Source: Paracoccus endophyticus (GTDB lineage: Bacteria > Pseudomonadota > Alphaproteobacteria > Rhodobacterales > Rhodobacteraceae). Taken from it: DNA of 64,000 bases. The notes beneath the pieces are model-generated. The model was not told the origin of the DNA. It was given only the letters and a program-made list of their open reading frames with translations, and did not search any database. The translations under genes and the position numbers were made by a program. The DNA lies in contig NZ_QLUV01000010.1 in assembly GCF_003286075.1 (NCBI RefSeq), positions 1 through 64,000 of the forward strand, in the 5' to 3' direction. This document shows, piece after piece, positions 54,335 through 63,682 of the stretch (its first letter is position 1; the number at the start of each line of letters is the position of its first letter).

Positions 54335-57300
54335 ATGAGCGTCCAGGATATTTCGCTGACCGATCGTTTCGACCTGTCCAAGCGCCACGTCCTGCTGAAC
54401 GGGACGCAGGCGCTGGTCCGTCTGATGCTGATGCAGGCGGCGCGCGACAAGGCCGCGGGGCTGAACACCGCCGGTCTGTGCACCGGCTATCGCGGCTCGC
54501 CCCTGGGTGGGGTCGACCTGCAGATGATGAAATCAAGAACGCTGCTGGAGCCTGCGAACATCCTGTTCCAGCCGGGCCTGAACGAGGATCTGGCCGCGAC
54601 CGCCATCTGGGGCAGCCAGCAGGCCGAACTGCGCGGCGAGGGGAAATACGACGGCGTCTTCGCCCTGTGGTATGGCAAGGGTCCGGGCGTGGACCGCACC
54701 GGCGACGTGATGCGCCACGCCAACATGGCGGGGTCATCGAAACATGGCGGCGTCGTCATGGCGATGGGCGACGACCACACCGGCGAATCCTCGACCGTGC
54801 TGCACCAGTCGGACTGGGCGATGGTGGACGCCTATATCCCCGTGCTGTCGCCCGCGGGCGTGCAGGAGATTCTGGACTTCGGCCTTTATGGCTGGGCGCT
54901 GAGCCGTTTCGCGGGCGTCTGGACGGGCCTCAAGACCATGAAGGACACGGTCGAGGCGACCAGCGTCGTGGACGGCGACCCCTTCCGCATGAACTTCGTC
55001 ATCCCCGACGACTTCGTGATGCCGGACGGCGGGCTGAACATCCGCCTGGGCGACACGCCGGTCGCGCAAGAGGCGCGGATGATCGACTTCAAGCGGTTCG
55101 CGGCCGAGGCCTTTGCCCGCGCGAACCGCATCGACCGCCGCGTCTGGGGCAAGCCGGGCGCACGGATCGGCATCTGCGCCGCGGGCAAGAACTGGCTGGA
55201 CGTGGTTCATGCGCTGTCGCTGCTGGGGCTTGACCAGGCCGAGGCCGAGCGGCTGGGCATCACCACCTACAAGATCGGCCAGACCTGGCCCTTGGACATG
55301 ACCAGCTTTCACGAATGGGCCGAGGGGCTGGACCTGATCATCGTGGTCGAGGAAAAGCGCAAGCTGATCGAGGTGCAGGTCAAGGAGGCGATCTTCGACG
55401 ACCGCCGCGGCCGCCGCGTCTATGGCTGGCACAAGGGCGACACCTGGGAACACGGGCGGCGGCTGGAGCTGTTCCCGACCCGCTATGCGCTGGACCCGGT
55501 GCTGATCGCACAGCGCCTAGGCGACATCCTGATCGAGGAAGGCCGCCGCACCGACCGGCTTGAGGCCGCGATGACGCGCCTGACGGAAACCCGGCGCAAC
55601 GACAATGCCCCCGAGATTGCGGTCAGGACGCCGTGGTTCTGCTCGGGCTGCCCGCACAACTCCTCGACCAAGGTGCCCGAGGGCAGCCGTGCCTATGCGG
55701 GGATCGGCTGCCACTACATGGTCCAGTGGATGGACCGGGAAACCACCGGCTTCACCCAGATGGGCGGCGAGGGCGCGAACTGGATCGGCGAGGCGCCGTT
55801 TTCCAACCGTCCCCATGTATTTCAAAATCTTGGCGACGGAACCTACAACCATTCGGGCTCTCTCGCGATCCGGGCGGCCAAGGCGGCTGGCACCAACATC
55901 ACCTACAAGATCCTGTTCAACGACGCCGTCGCGATGACCGGCGGCCAGCCGAACGAGGGCGAGCTGACCGCGCCCCAGATCGTGCGCGAATTGCAGGCGA
56001 TCGGCGTGCCGGTGGTGCTGGTCTATGACGAAAAGGAAGAGATCGACCGCAATCTGTTCCCGTCGGGCCTGCGTTTCGAGGAACGCGCCAACCTGATGGC
56101 GGTGCAGCGCGAACTGTCCCAGCAGCCCGGCGTCACGGCCATCGTCTATGTCCAGACCTGCGCCGCCGAAAAGCGCCGCCGCCGCAAGAAGGGCAAGTTC
56201 CCCGATCCCGATCGCCGCGTCTGGATCAACCCCGAGGTCTGCGAGGCTTGCGGCGACTGCTCGGTGCAGTCGAACTGCGTGTCTGTCGTGCCCTTCGACA
56301 CGAAACTGGGCCGCAAGCGGGCCATCGACCAGTCGTCGTGCAACAAGGATTACAGCTGCGTCAAGGGCTTCTGCCCCAGCTTTGTCAGCGTTTCGGGCGG
56401 CACGCTGCGCAAGCCCGCCGCCGAGGCGCTGCACCTGCCCGACCTGCCGGCGCCCGCGCTGCCCGTGATCGACGGCACCCACAACCTCGTCATCACCGGC
56501 GTCGGGGGGACCGGCGTCGTGACCATCGGCGCGGTGCTGGCGCAGGCCGCCCAACTGGACGGCAAGGGCGCGGGGATGATGGAGATGGCGGGCCTGGCGC
56601 AAAAAGGCGGCGCGGTCCACATCCACCTGCGGCTGGCGAACGACCCCGCCGACATCAGCGCCATCCGCGTCGCGGTCGGCGAGGCCGACGCCATCATCGG
56701 CGGCGACCTGGTGGTGACGGCGGGCGCCAAGACCATCGGCCTGATGACGAACGGCCGCACCGGCGCGGTGGTCAACGACCACGAGATCATCACCGGCGAG
56801 TTCACGCGCAACCGCAACTTTCACGTGCCGTCCGACCGGCTGAAGCTGTCGCTGCAGGCGCGGCTGGGCGACCGGGTGGCCTTTCTTGACGCGTCCAGGC
56901 TGGCGGAACGCTATCTGGGCGACTCGATCTATTCCAACATGCTGGTGACGGGCGCGGCCTGGCAGCAGGGGCTGATCCCCTTGTCCGAGGCGGCGATCCT
57001 GCGCGCGATCGAGCTGAACGGCGCCAAGGCCGAGGAAAACAAGCGCGCCTTCCACATCGGCCGCTGGGCCGTGCTGTTGCCCGATCAGGCCGCGCCCGCG
57101 CCCGTGCTGCAGCAGATCTTCGACCCCGTCGCCTATCGCGCAAACCGGCTGGTCGGCTATCAGGGCGAGCGGCTGAAGCGGCGCTTTCTGACGCTGGTCG
57201 AGACCGCGCCACCGGAACTGCGCGAGACGGTGGCCGAAAGCTATTACCGGCTGCTGGCGATCAAGGACGAATACGAGGTCGCGCGCCTGCACCTGACCAC

Positions 57301-57757
57301 CGCCGAGGGCGTCGCCCGCACCTTTGACGGCGACACGCGGCTGACCTTTCACCTTGCCCCGCCCTTCATGGGCGGCAAGGACGCAGAGGGGCGGCCGAAA
57401 AAGCGCGAGTTCGGCGCGTGGATGCTGCCGGTGTTCCGGGGCCTTGCCGCGATGCGCGGCCTGCGCGGCACGCCGCTGGACGTCTTCGGCTGGCAGGGAG
57501 AGCGCCGGCGCGAGCGCGCCCTGATCGCCGCCTACGAACGCGACATGGCCGAGGTGCTGCCGAACGTGACGCCGGCCACGATGGAGATCGCCCGCGAACT
57601 GGCCGCCCTGCCGCAGGAGATCCGCGGCTATGGCTTCATCAAGGATGCCGCTGCCGACAAGGCGCAGGTCCGGCGCGACGAGCTGATCGCCGCCTTCCGG
57701 GCCGGCGGCTGGCCGCAGGGCCAGGGCGGCGAGGCGATGCGCATCGCCGCCGAGTGA
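54335..57757 (+). CDS. Indolepyruvate:ferredoxin oxidoreductase, fused form
   Basis: 1140-residue single-chain 2-oxoacid oxidoreductase that decarboxylates aryl- or branched 2-oxoacids to acyl-CoA with thiamine diphosphate and passes electrons to ferredoxin. In order: an N-terminal pyrimidine-binding-like domain (LNTAGLCTGYRGSPLGGVDLQ), a TPP domain (CSGCPHNSSTKVPEGSRAYAGIGCHYM, GGEGANWIGEAPF, NLGDGTYNHSGSLAIRAA), a cysteine region (CEACGDCSVQSNC, CNKDYSCVKGFC) for iron-sulfur clusters, a gamma domain (NLVITGVGGTGVVTIGAVLAQAA) and a C-terminal region. This is the proteobacterial IorAB-type fusion. The ATG at 54335 follows GGGAGGGA. Likely role: breakdown of aromatic or branched-chain amino acids. 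Confidence 0.93.
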   Translation: MSVQDISLTDRFDLSKRHVLLNGTQALVRLMLMQAARDKAAGLNTAGLCTGYRGSPLGGVDLQMMKSRTLLEPANILFQPGLNEDLAATAIWGSQQAELRGEGKYDGVFALWYGKGPGVDRTGDVMRHANMAGSSKHGGVVMAMGDDHTGESSTVLHQSDWAMVDAYIPVLSPAGVQEILDFGLYGWALSRFAGVWTGLKTMKDTVEATSVVDGDPFRMNFVIPDDFVMPDGGLNIRLGDTPVAQEARMIDFKRFAAEAFARANRIDRRVWGKPGARIGICAAGKNWLDVVHALSLLGLDQAEAERLGITTYKIGQTWPLDMTSFHEWAEGLDLIIVVEEKRKLIEVQVKEAIFDDRRGRRVYGWHKGDTWEHGRRLELFPTRYALDPVLIAQRLGDILIEEGRRTDRLEAAMTRLTETRRNDNAPEIAVRTPWFCSGCPHNSSTKVPEGSRAYAGIGCHYMVQWMDRETTGFTQMGGEGANWIGEAPFSNRPHVFQNLGDGTYNHSGSLAIRAAKAAGTNITYKILFNDAVAMTGGQPNEGELTAPQIVRELQAIGVPVVLVYDEKEEIDRNLFPSGLRFEERANLMAVQRELSQQPGVTAIVYVQTCAAEKRRRRKKGKFPDPDRRVWINPEVCEACGDCSVQSNCVSVVPFDTKLGRKRAIDQSSCNKDYSCVKGFCPSFVSVSGGTLRKPAAEALHLPDLPAPALPVIDGTHNLVITGVGGTGVVTIGAVLAQAAQLDGKGAGMMEMAGLAQKGGAVHIHLRLANDPADISAIRVAVGEADAIIGGDLVVTAGAKTIGLMTNGRTGAVVNDHEIITGEFTRNRNFHVPSDRLKLSLQARLGDRVAFLDASRLAERYLGDSIYSNMLVTGAAWQQGLIPLSEAAILRAIELNGAKAEENKRAFHIGRWAVLLPDQAAPAPVLQQIFDPVAYRANRLVGYQGERLKRRFLTLVETAPPELRETVAESYYRLLAIKDEYEVARLHLTTAEGVARTFDGDTRLTFHLAPPFMGGKDAEGRPKKREFGAWMLPVFRGLAAMRGLRGTPLDVFGWQGERRRERALIAAYERDMAEVLPNVTPATMEIARELAALPQEIRGYGFIKDAAADKAQVRRDELIAAFRAGGWPQGQGGEAMRIAAE

Positions 57758-57879
57758 CCGGCCGCGCCGGGGCGGTCCCCCCCCCCGGCGCGCGCGAGTT
57801 TGATGACGCGACCTGATCGAAGTCATGGCGCTTGGGGGCCTCAGCCCTTACATGATCCGCAGCAACCAGGAGGGTGTGC

Positions 57880-58692
57880 ATGGCGGTCGGCGTGTTCGAT
57901 TCGGGTCTGGGCGGGTTGACCGTGCATCAGGCCATCGCCGCCCGGATGCCGGACCTGCCGTTGGTGTATCTGGGCGACAACGCCCATGCGCCCTATGGCG
58001 TCAGGACCGCCGACGACATCTATGACCTGACCTGCCGCGGCGTGGAACGGCTGTGGGCCGAGGGTTGCGATCTGGTGATCCTGGCCTGCAACACCGCCAG
58101 CGCCGCCGCCCTGCGCCGGATGCAGGAAAGCTGGCTGCCCCCCGGCAAGCGCGTGCTGGGCGTCTTCGTGCCCCTGATCGAGTCGCTGACCGAACGCCAC
58201 TGGGGCGACAACAGCCCCCCGCGCGAGGTCGAGGTCAAGCACGTCGCCCTGTTCGCCACGCCCGCCACCGTGGCCAGCCGCGCGTTCCAGCGCGAGCTGG
58301 CGTTCCGCGCCATCGGCGTCGATGTCGAGGCACAGCCCTGCGGCGGCGTGGTGGACGCCATCGAGGACGGCGACGAGATGCTGGCCGAGGCGCTGGTCCG
58401 GTCCCATGTCGAGGCGCTGAAGCGCCGGATGCCCCACCCGCAGGCCGCGATTCTGGGATGCACCCATTACCCGTTGATGGAAAGGACTTTCCAGTCCGCC
58501 CTGGGCGACGGGGTCAAGGTTTTCTCGCAGGCCGACCTGGTGGCGGAAAGCCTTGCCGACTATCTGGCGCGGCGCCCCGGGTTCCGCGGCAAGGGAACCG
58601 TCTCGCGCTATCTGACGACCGGCGATCCGGCGCGCGTATCCACCAAGGCCACGCAGTTCCTGCGCCGGCAGATCACCTTTGAACCCGCCTGA
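57880..58692 (+). CDS. murI: Glutamate racemase
   Basis: 270-residue enzyme making D-glutamate for peptidoglycan. The two catalytic cysteines are in [10 protein letters not shown] and [23 protein letters not shown] and [10 protein letters not shown] are the usual N-terminal motifs. I start at the ATG at 57880, five bases after AGGAGGG, rather than a GTG two codons earlier. Confidence 0.93.
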   Translation: MAVGVFDSGLGGLTVHQAIAARMPDLPLVYLGDNAHAPYGVRTADDIYDLTCRGVERLWAEGCDLVILACNTASAAALRRMQESWLPPGKRVLGVFVPLIESLTERHWGDNSPPREVEVKHVALFATPATVASRAFQRELAFRAIGVDVEAQPCGGVVDAIEDGDEMLAEALVRSHVEALKRRMPHPQAAILGCTHYPLMERTFQSALGDGVKVFSQADLVAESLADYLARRPGFRGKGTVSRYLTTGDPARVSTKATQFLRRQITFEPA

Positions 58693-58710
58693 GACGATGA
58701 GGGCACCAGA

Positions 58711-59154
58711 ATGAAATCTCTCAAGAAAAAGCGCCGCATCCAGGTTCTGTCCGCCGCCGCCGTGGCGCTGGCCCTGTCGGCCGCGCTGATCGGTTATGGC
58801 TTTCGCGACGGGATCAACCTGTACCGATCGCCCAGCCAGGTGGCGAGCGAGCCGCCCGAGACAGGCGAGGTCTTCCGCCTGGGGGGGCTGGTCGAGGCGG
58901 GCTCTCTGGTGCGTGGGGAAAGCGAGACCGTGACCTTCACGGTGACCGACGGGGCCGAGGCGGTGCCGGTCCGCTTTACGGGTGTGCTGCCCGACCTGTT
59001 CGCCGAGGACGCCGGCATGATCGGCACCGGCCAGATGCAGGGCGGTGTCTTTGTCGCCGACGAGATCCTGGCCAAGCACGACGAGAACTATATGCCGCGC
59101 GAGGTGGCGGATTCGCTCAAGGAGCAGGGGCTCTACAAGGGTCCGAACTCCTGA
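58711..59154 (+). CDS. ccmE: Cytochrome c maturation haem chaperone CcmE
   Basis: 147 residues with an N-terminal membrane anchor (RRIQVLSAAAVALALSAALIGYGF) and a periplasmic OB-fold. The covalent haem-binding His is in ILAKHDENYMP; VRFTGVLPDLFAED is also typical. It receives haem from CcmC and hands it to CcmF, whose gene lies 1.4 kb on; the endolysin and holin genes sit between them. Confidence 0.95.
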   Translation: MKSLKKKRRIQVLSAAAVALALSAALIGYGFRDGINLYRSPSQVASEPPETGEVFRLGGLVEAGSLVRGESETVTFTVTDGAEAVPVRFTGVLPDLFAEDAGMIGTGQMQGGVFVADEILAKHDENYMPREVADSLKEQGLYKGPNS

Positions 59155-59170
59155 CGCAACGCGCGCAGGG

Positions 59171-59185
59171 TTAACAGCCCGTTAA
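59171..59185 (+). promoter_or_regulatory. CtrA-like binding site before the lysis genes
   Basis: TTAA-CAGCCCG-TTAA is an exact TTAA-N7-TTAA, the binding motif of the alphaproteobacterial regulator CtrA. It lies 45 bp before the endolysin start. CtrA is known to control gene transfer agent functions in Rhodobacter capsulatus. Confidence 0.65.
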
Positions 59186-59229
59186 CGGCCCCGAGGCAGC
59201 CTGATCCCCTCAGCGGAAGGGGGGCAGGA

Positions 59230-59841
59230 ATGCAGACGGTCGAGGAGATCGCGGCGCAGATCGTCGCGCGCGAGGGGGGCTATGTGGATGACCCCGACGA
59301 TCCCGGCGGGGCCACTAACCACGGCGTCACCATCGGCACGCTGCGCCGGCTTGGGATCGATCTGAACGGCGACGGCCGCGTCGGCACCGACGATCTGCGG
59401 CGGCTGACCCGGGGTCGTGCGGCCGCGATCTATGTGCAGCACTATTTCCGCGCGCCGCACCTGGACCAGTTGCCGTCCATCGTGCAGGCCAGCGTCTTCG
59501 ACATGCAGGTGAACGCCGGCAGCCAGGCCGTCCGGCTGTTGCAGCGGCTGGTCACGCGCATGGGGTTTTCCTGCCGCGACGACGGGATCGTGGGGCCGCG
59601 CACCATCGCGGCGGCCCGCGCCGCGGCCGAGGCTGCGCCCCGGCACCTGGCCGACGCCTACGGGATCGCGCGCCGCAACCATTACTATGCGCTGGCCGAC
59701 GCGCGTCCCGCCAGCCGCAAGTACGCCCGCCGGCAGGACGGGGGAAAGGGCGGCTGGATCACCCGCGCCGAGGCCTTCATCGCGCCACGCTATCACCTGA
59801 CCCTGACTGAGCACCACGCAAGGACTGCATCATGGGCATGA
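59230..59841 (+). CDS. GTA-type endolysin (glycoside hydrolase 108 muramidase)
   Basis: 203 residues, no signal peptide. It has the GH108 start EEIAAQIVAREGGYVDDPDDPGGATNHGVTIGTLRRLG (in parts), with the catalytic Glu in REGGYV, an EF-hand-like DLNGDGRVGTDDL insert, and the C-terminal PG_binding_3-type part (GFSCRDDGIVGPRTIAA). In Rhodobacterales such a gene followed by a small holin forms the cell-lysis unit that releases gene transfer agents; no phage structural genes are nearby. It overlaps the holin gene by 10 bp. The start follows GGAAGGGGGGCAGG. Confidence 0.85.
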   Translation: MQTVEEIAAQIVAREGGYVDDPDDPGGATNHGVTIGTLRRLGIDLNGDGRVGTDDLRRLTRGRAAAIYVQHYFRAPHLDQLPSIVQASVFDMQVNAGSQAVRLLQRLVTRMGFSCRDDGIVGPRTIAAARAAAEAAPRHLADAYGIARRNHYYALADARPASRKYARRQDGGKGGWITRAEAFIAPRYHLTLTEHHARTASWA

Positions 59842-60497
59842 TCGACCGCTTTTTGAACGTAGGCCAGACCGTGACCGCCGTGTCCAATGCGGCCACGGGC
59901 GTGGCCGAGGTGTTCACCCCCAATTCGACCCGCCGGATGGAGCTGGACGAACAGGCGTATGGACAGGCCATGGACCAGTTGCAGGCCGAGTTCGGCCGGG
60001 CGCCGTCTGGCTGGTTCGACGGGCTGATGAACGGGCTGAACCGGTTGCCGCGCCCCTTGCTGACGCTGGGAACGATCGGGCTGTTCATCTATGCGATGGT
60101 CGAGCCTGTCGGCTTTTCGCACCGCATGCAGGGGCTGGCGCTGGTCCCGGAGCCCTTGTGGTGGCTGATGGGGGCGATCGTCAGCTTCTACTTCGGGGCG
60201 CGCGAGGCGCATTATTTTCGGGGCCGTGTGTGGCCCGGCACCCGGGTGTCCGCCACCGTTGCGGCGGGGACTCGCAGGACGACGCCCGCCGACGACGGCT
60301 GGCGCGCGCCCGCGTCGCCCGTGGCCGCCGACGATGGCTGGCGCGCACCGCCGCCGCCGCCGCTGACCGGGGCGGTGGCGACCGTCACGGTCACGGGCGA
60401 TGCCGCGCCCGCCGCCCCGGCCCGTCCCGCCCACGACGACGATCTGGCCGACAACGCCGCGCTGCGCGACTGGCGCGCGGGTCGGGCCGGTCGATGA
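59832..60497 (+). CDS. GTA-type holin
   Basis: 221 residues. Two or three hydrophobic helices lie at about 75-95 (LLTLGTIGLFIYAMVEPVGF) and 108-125 (EPLWWLMGAIVSFYFGA), with the arrangement of the GTA holin (3TM) family and the family's GREAHYFRGR-like end (here AREAHYFRGR). The C-terminal 80 residues are disordered, with two copies of ADDGWRAP. Holins make the membrane hole through which the endolysin reaches the wall. Co-translated with the endolysin. Confidence 0.82.
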   Translation: MGMIDRFLNVGQTVTAVSNAATGVAEVFTPNSTRRMELDEQAYGQAMDQLQAEFGRAPSGWFDGLMNGLNRLPRPLLTLGTIGLFIYAMVEPVGFSHRMQGLALVPEPLWWLMGAIVSFYFGAREAHYFRGRVWPGTRVSATVAAGTRRTTPADDGWRAPASPVAADDGWRAPPPPPLTGAVATVTVTGDAAPAAPARPAHDDDLADNAALRDWRAGRAGR

Positions 60498-60591
60498 CGG
60501 GTCCGTGACGCCAGGCCGCAGCACAGGCACTGGCCCCTGCGCCCCCAAAAGACTACCTTGCCCCTCGGAAGCGTTCCGGGGGGCTTTTCAC

Positions 60592-62547
60592 ATGATCGCC
60601 GAGCTTGGCCATTTTGCGCTGATCCTGTCGCTGGCCGTGGCGCTGTTCCAGACGGTCGTGCCGCTGGTCGGCGCAACCCGCGGCTGGCCCGCCTGGATGG
60701 ACTCTGCCCGCCCCGCGGCGCTGGCGCAGTTCGGGCTGATCGGCATCGCGTTCGCGGCGCTGACGGTGGCGTTCGTCACGTCGGACTTCTCGGTGGCGCT
60801 GGTCTATGAAAACAGCCACTCGGCCAAGCCCATGCTCTACAAGATCACCGGGGTCTGGGGAAACCACGAAGGCTCGATGCTGCTGTGGGTGCTGATCCTG
60901 GCGCTGTTCGGCGCGGCCGCCGCCAGCTTTGGTGAACATCTGCCGCCCGCGCTGCGCGCCCGCGTGCTGTCGGTCCAGGGAGCCATCGGGGCGTCGTTCC
61001 TGACCTTCATCATCTTCACCTCGAACCCGTTTCTTCGGATGAACCCGGCCGCGTTCGACGGGCGCGACCTGAACCCGCTGCTGCAGGACCCGGGCCTCGC
61101 GTTCCACCCGCCGTTTCTCTACCTCGGCTATGTCGGGCTTTCGATGTCGTTCAGCTTTGCCGTCGCCGCCCTGATCGAGGGGCGGGTGGACGCGGCCTGG
61201 GCGCGCTGGGTGCGGCCGTGGACGCTGGCCGCCTGGGTGTTCCTGACCATCGGCATCGCGCTGGGCTCGTGGTGGGCGTATTACGAACTGGGCTGGGGCG
61301 GGTTCTGGTTCTGGGACCCGGTCGAGAATGCCAGCTTCATGCCCTGGCTGCTGGCCGCGGCCCTGCTGCATTCCGCCATCGTCGTGGAAAAGCGCGAGAC
61401 GCTGAAGGCGTGGACGATCCTGCTGGCGATCATGGCCTTCGGGTTCTCGCTGATCGGCACGTTCATCGTGCGGTCGGGCGTCATCACCTCGGTCCACAGC
61501 TTTGCGTCGGACCCGTCGCGGGGCGTGTTCATCCTGGCGATCCTTGCGTTCTTCGTCGGCGGCGCGCTGACGCTGTATGCGGCGCGCGCGGGTACGATGA
61601 CGGCGCGCGGCGTGTTCGCGCCCGTCTCGCGCGAGGGCGCGCTGCTGCTGAACAACCTGCTGCTGGCGGTGGCGGCCTTTGTGGTGTTCGTCGGCACGAT
61701 CTGGCCGCTGGTGGCCGAACTGGCTTGGGGACGTAAGCTGTCAGTGGGGGCGCCGTTCTTCGAACAGGCGTTCACGCCGTTCATGATCGCGCTGGCCGTC
61801 GCCCTGCCGATCGGGGCGATCCTGCCGTGGAAGCGGGGCCGCATCGGCCGGGCCGTCGCCACGCTGCGGCCGGCGGCGATCCTGGCGGTCGCGGTGGCGG
61901 CGCTGACATTCGCGGTCTCGACGGGCCACTCGGCGCTGGCCGTGGTCGGCGCGGCGCTGGGGGCCTGGCTGATCGGCGGCGCGGCCATCGACATCTGGCA
62001 GCGCGCCGGACGTCAGGCGGGCCGGCTGACACGCCTTCCGCGCGCCGACTGGGGCCGGGTCACGGCGCATGCGGGCCTTGGCGTCACCTTCATCGGCATC
62101 AGCCTGTTGATGGCCTGGCAGGTCGAGGACATCCGCGTCGCGCGCGTGGGCGAGACCTTCACCGTCGCCGGGTACGACATCACCTTGGCCGAGGTCGAGG
62201 AATTGCCCGGCCCGAACTATACCTCGACGACCGCGGTCATGCAGGTCGCCCGCGACGGCCGCCCGGTGGCGACGCTGCACCCCGAAAAGCGCGTCTATCC
62301 CGTGCAGGCGATGCCCACGACCGAGGCCGCGATCCACAGCGGCCCGTTCGGCGACATCTATCTGGTGATCGGCGACCCGCAGCAGGACGGCGGTTGGGCG
62401 GTTCGCAGCTATATCAAGCCCTTTGCCTTCTGGATCTGGCTGGGCAGCGGGCTGATGGCGCTGGGGGGGCTGATCAGCCTTTCGGATCGCCGCTGGCGGG
62501 TCGCCGCCGCGGCCCGGCGCACGCCCGGCATGGTCCCCGCGGAATGA
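60592..62547 (+). CDS. ccmF: Cytochrome c haem lyase subunit CcmF
   Basis: 651-residue polytopic membrane protein that attaches haem to apocytochromes. Landmarks are KITGVWGNHEGSMLLWVLILALFGA, the WWD haem-handling motif in LGWGGFWFWDPVENASFMPWL, and histidines at external loops. The ATG at 60592 (MIAELGHFAL) gives the standard start. Its stop overlaps the ccmH start. Confidence 0.95.
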   Translation: MIAELGHFALILSLAVALFQTVVPLVGATRGWPAWMDSARPAALAQFGLIGIAFAALTVAFVTSDFSVALVYENSHSAKPMLYKITGVWGNHEGSMLLWVLILALFGAAAASFGEHLPPALRARVLSVQGAIGASFLTFIIFTSNPFLRMNPAAFDGRDLNPLLQDPGLAFHPPFLYLGYVGLSMSFSFAVAALIEGRVDAAWARWVRPWTLAAWVFLTIGIALGSWWAYYELGWGGFWFWDPVENASFMPWLLAAALLHSAIVVEKRETLKAWTILLAIMAFGFSLIGTFIVRSGVITSVHSFASDPSRGVFILAILAFFVGGALTLYAARAGTMTARGVFAPVSREGALLLNNLLLAVAAFVVFVGTIWPLVAELAWGRKLSVGAPFFEQAFTPFMIALAVALPIGAILPWKRGRIGRAVATLRPAAILAVAVAALTFAVSTGHSALAVVGAALGAWLIGGAAIDIWQRAGRQAGRLTRLPRADWGRVTAHAGLGVTFIGISLLMAWQVEDIRVARVGETFTVAGYDITLAEVEELPGPNYTSTTAVMQVARDGRPVATLHPEKRVYPVQAMPTTEAAIHSGPFGDIYLVIGDPQQDGGWAVRSYIKPFAFWIWLGSGLMALGGLISLSDRRWRVAAAARRTPGMVPAE

Positions 62548-63008
62548 GGCGCGCGATCCTCGGCCTTGCCCTGGCGCTGTCGCTGCCGGTGGCCGCGCTG
62601 GCGGTGCAGCCCGACGAGGTTCTGGCCGACCCGGCCCTCGAATCCCGTGCGCGAGAGATCAGCCAGTCGCTGCGCTGCCCTGTCTGCCAGGGCGAGAACA
62701 TCGACGAATCGAACGCCCCGATCAGCCGCGACCTGCGGCTTTACGTGCGCGAGCGGCTGGTGGCGGGCGACAGCGACGCGCAGGTGATCGACGCGGTCAC
62801 GACCCGGTTCGGCGAATATGTCCTGTTCGAACCGCGGGCCGAGGGGGGCAACCTGATCCTCTATGCGGCCGGTCCGCTGATGGCACTGGTCGCGGCGCTG
62901 GGGGCGTGGGGTTTCCTGCGCCGGCGGCGCGAGACGGCGACCCCCGTCGTGGCCCTGACGGTCGAGGAGCGGGCGCGGCTGAAAAGCCTGATGGATCAGG
63001 ACAGCTGA
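62544..63008 (+). CDS. ccmH: Cytochrome c maturation thiol protein CcmH (CcmL type)
   Basis: 154 residues: signal (ILGLALALSLPVAALA), a periplasmic domain with the redox pair RCPVCQGENIDESNAP, and a C-terminal membrane helix (NLILYAAGPLMALVAALGAWGFL). It keeps apocytochrome CxxCH cysteines reduced for haem attachment. ATGA overlap with ccmF. Confidence 0.94.
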   Translation: MRRAILGLALALSLPVAALAVQPDEVLADPALESRAREISQSLRCPVCQGENIDESNAPISRDLRLYVRERLVAGDSDAQVIDAVTTRFGEYVLFEPRAEGGNLILYAAGPLMALVAALGAWGFLRRRRETATPVVALTVEERARLKSLMDQDS

Positions 63009-63682
63009 ACGAACCGCGGCTCGGCGCCGCGATTGTCGAAGAACGGCACGGTGGAGGGGGCGGTCAGCGGGCCATTCCCCGCCGCCGCGGCCATCGCCTC
63101 GATCTCGGCCAGAACCACTTCGGTGATGAAGGGCAGGTCCAGGGCGCGGGCCTCGGCCAGCGCAACCCAGTGCAGGTGGCTCAGCTCGTCGCAGGCGCGC
63201 GAGAAATCATGCCGGTCGCCTTCGATGTGCCGCGCGTCGATCAGGAAGAAGCGGGCATCGAACCGCCGCGTGCGGCCCGGCGGGGTGATCGCGCGAAAGA
63301 CAAAGATCAGCGCGCCGTCCGCCGCAGGGTCCAGCCGCAGCCCGGTCTCCTCCTCCAACTCGCGCAGGGCGGCATGGGCCAGCGCCGTGGGGGTGATGTC
63401 CGAATCGGTGCGACGCTCGGCCGCCAGCCGGGCCGCGCAGGCATCGGCCAGCGGCACCGCCACCGCGTGACGGTCGTCCGGGTCAACGGCGCCGCCGGGA
63501 AAGACGTATTTCGCCGGCATGAACGCCGCGGCCGCGCCGCGCATCCCCATCAGCACGGCCGGCCCCCCGTCCGCGTAGCGGTCCAGCAGGATCACGGTCG
63601 CCGCATCGCGCAGCCGGTCGGGGGCCGGCGCGGCGGGCGTATCGGCCAACGGCGCGGCCGGGGCGTGCTGCCCGTCGCTCAC
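62996..63682 (-). CDS. NUDIX hydrolase
   Basis: 228 residues with the NUDIX box in variant form around FPGGAVDPDDRH and AALRELEEETGLRL (REx2E-type helix kept, split from the Gly by an insert of about 30 residues, as in the NUDT19-like group). The substrate is unknown. The GTG at 63682 overlaps the DUF983 stop, so the two form an operon. Its end overlaps the end of the convergent ccmH by 13 bp. Confidence 0.85.
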   Translation of the reverse strand: MSDGQHAPAAPLADTPAAPAPDRLRDAATVILLDRYADGGPAVLMGMRGAAAAFMPAKYVFPGGAVDPDDRHAVAVPLADACAARLAAERRTDSDITPTALAHAALRELEEETGLRLDPAADGALIFVFRAITPPGRTRRFDARFFLIDARHIEGDRHDFSRACDELSHLHWVALAEARALDLPFITEVVLAEIEAMAAAAGNGPLTAPSTVPFFDNRGAEPRFVQLS

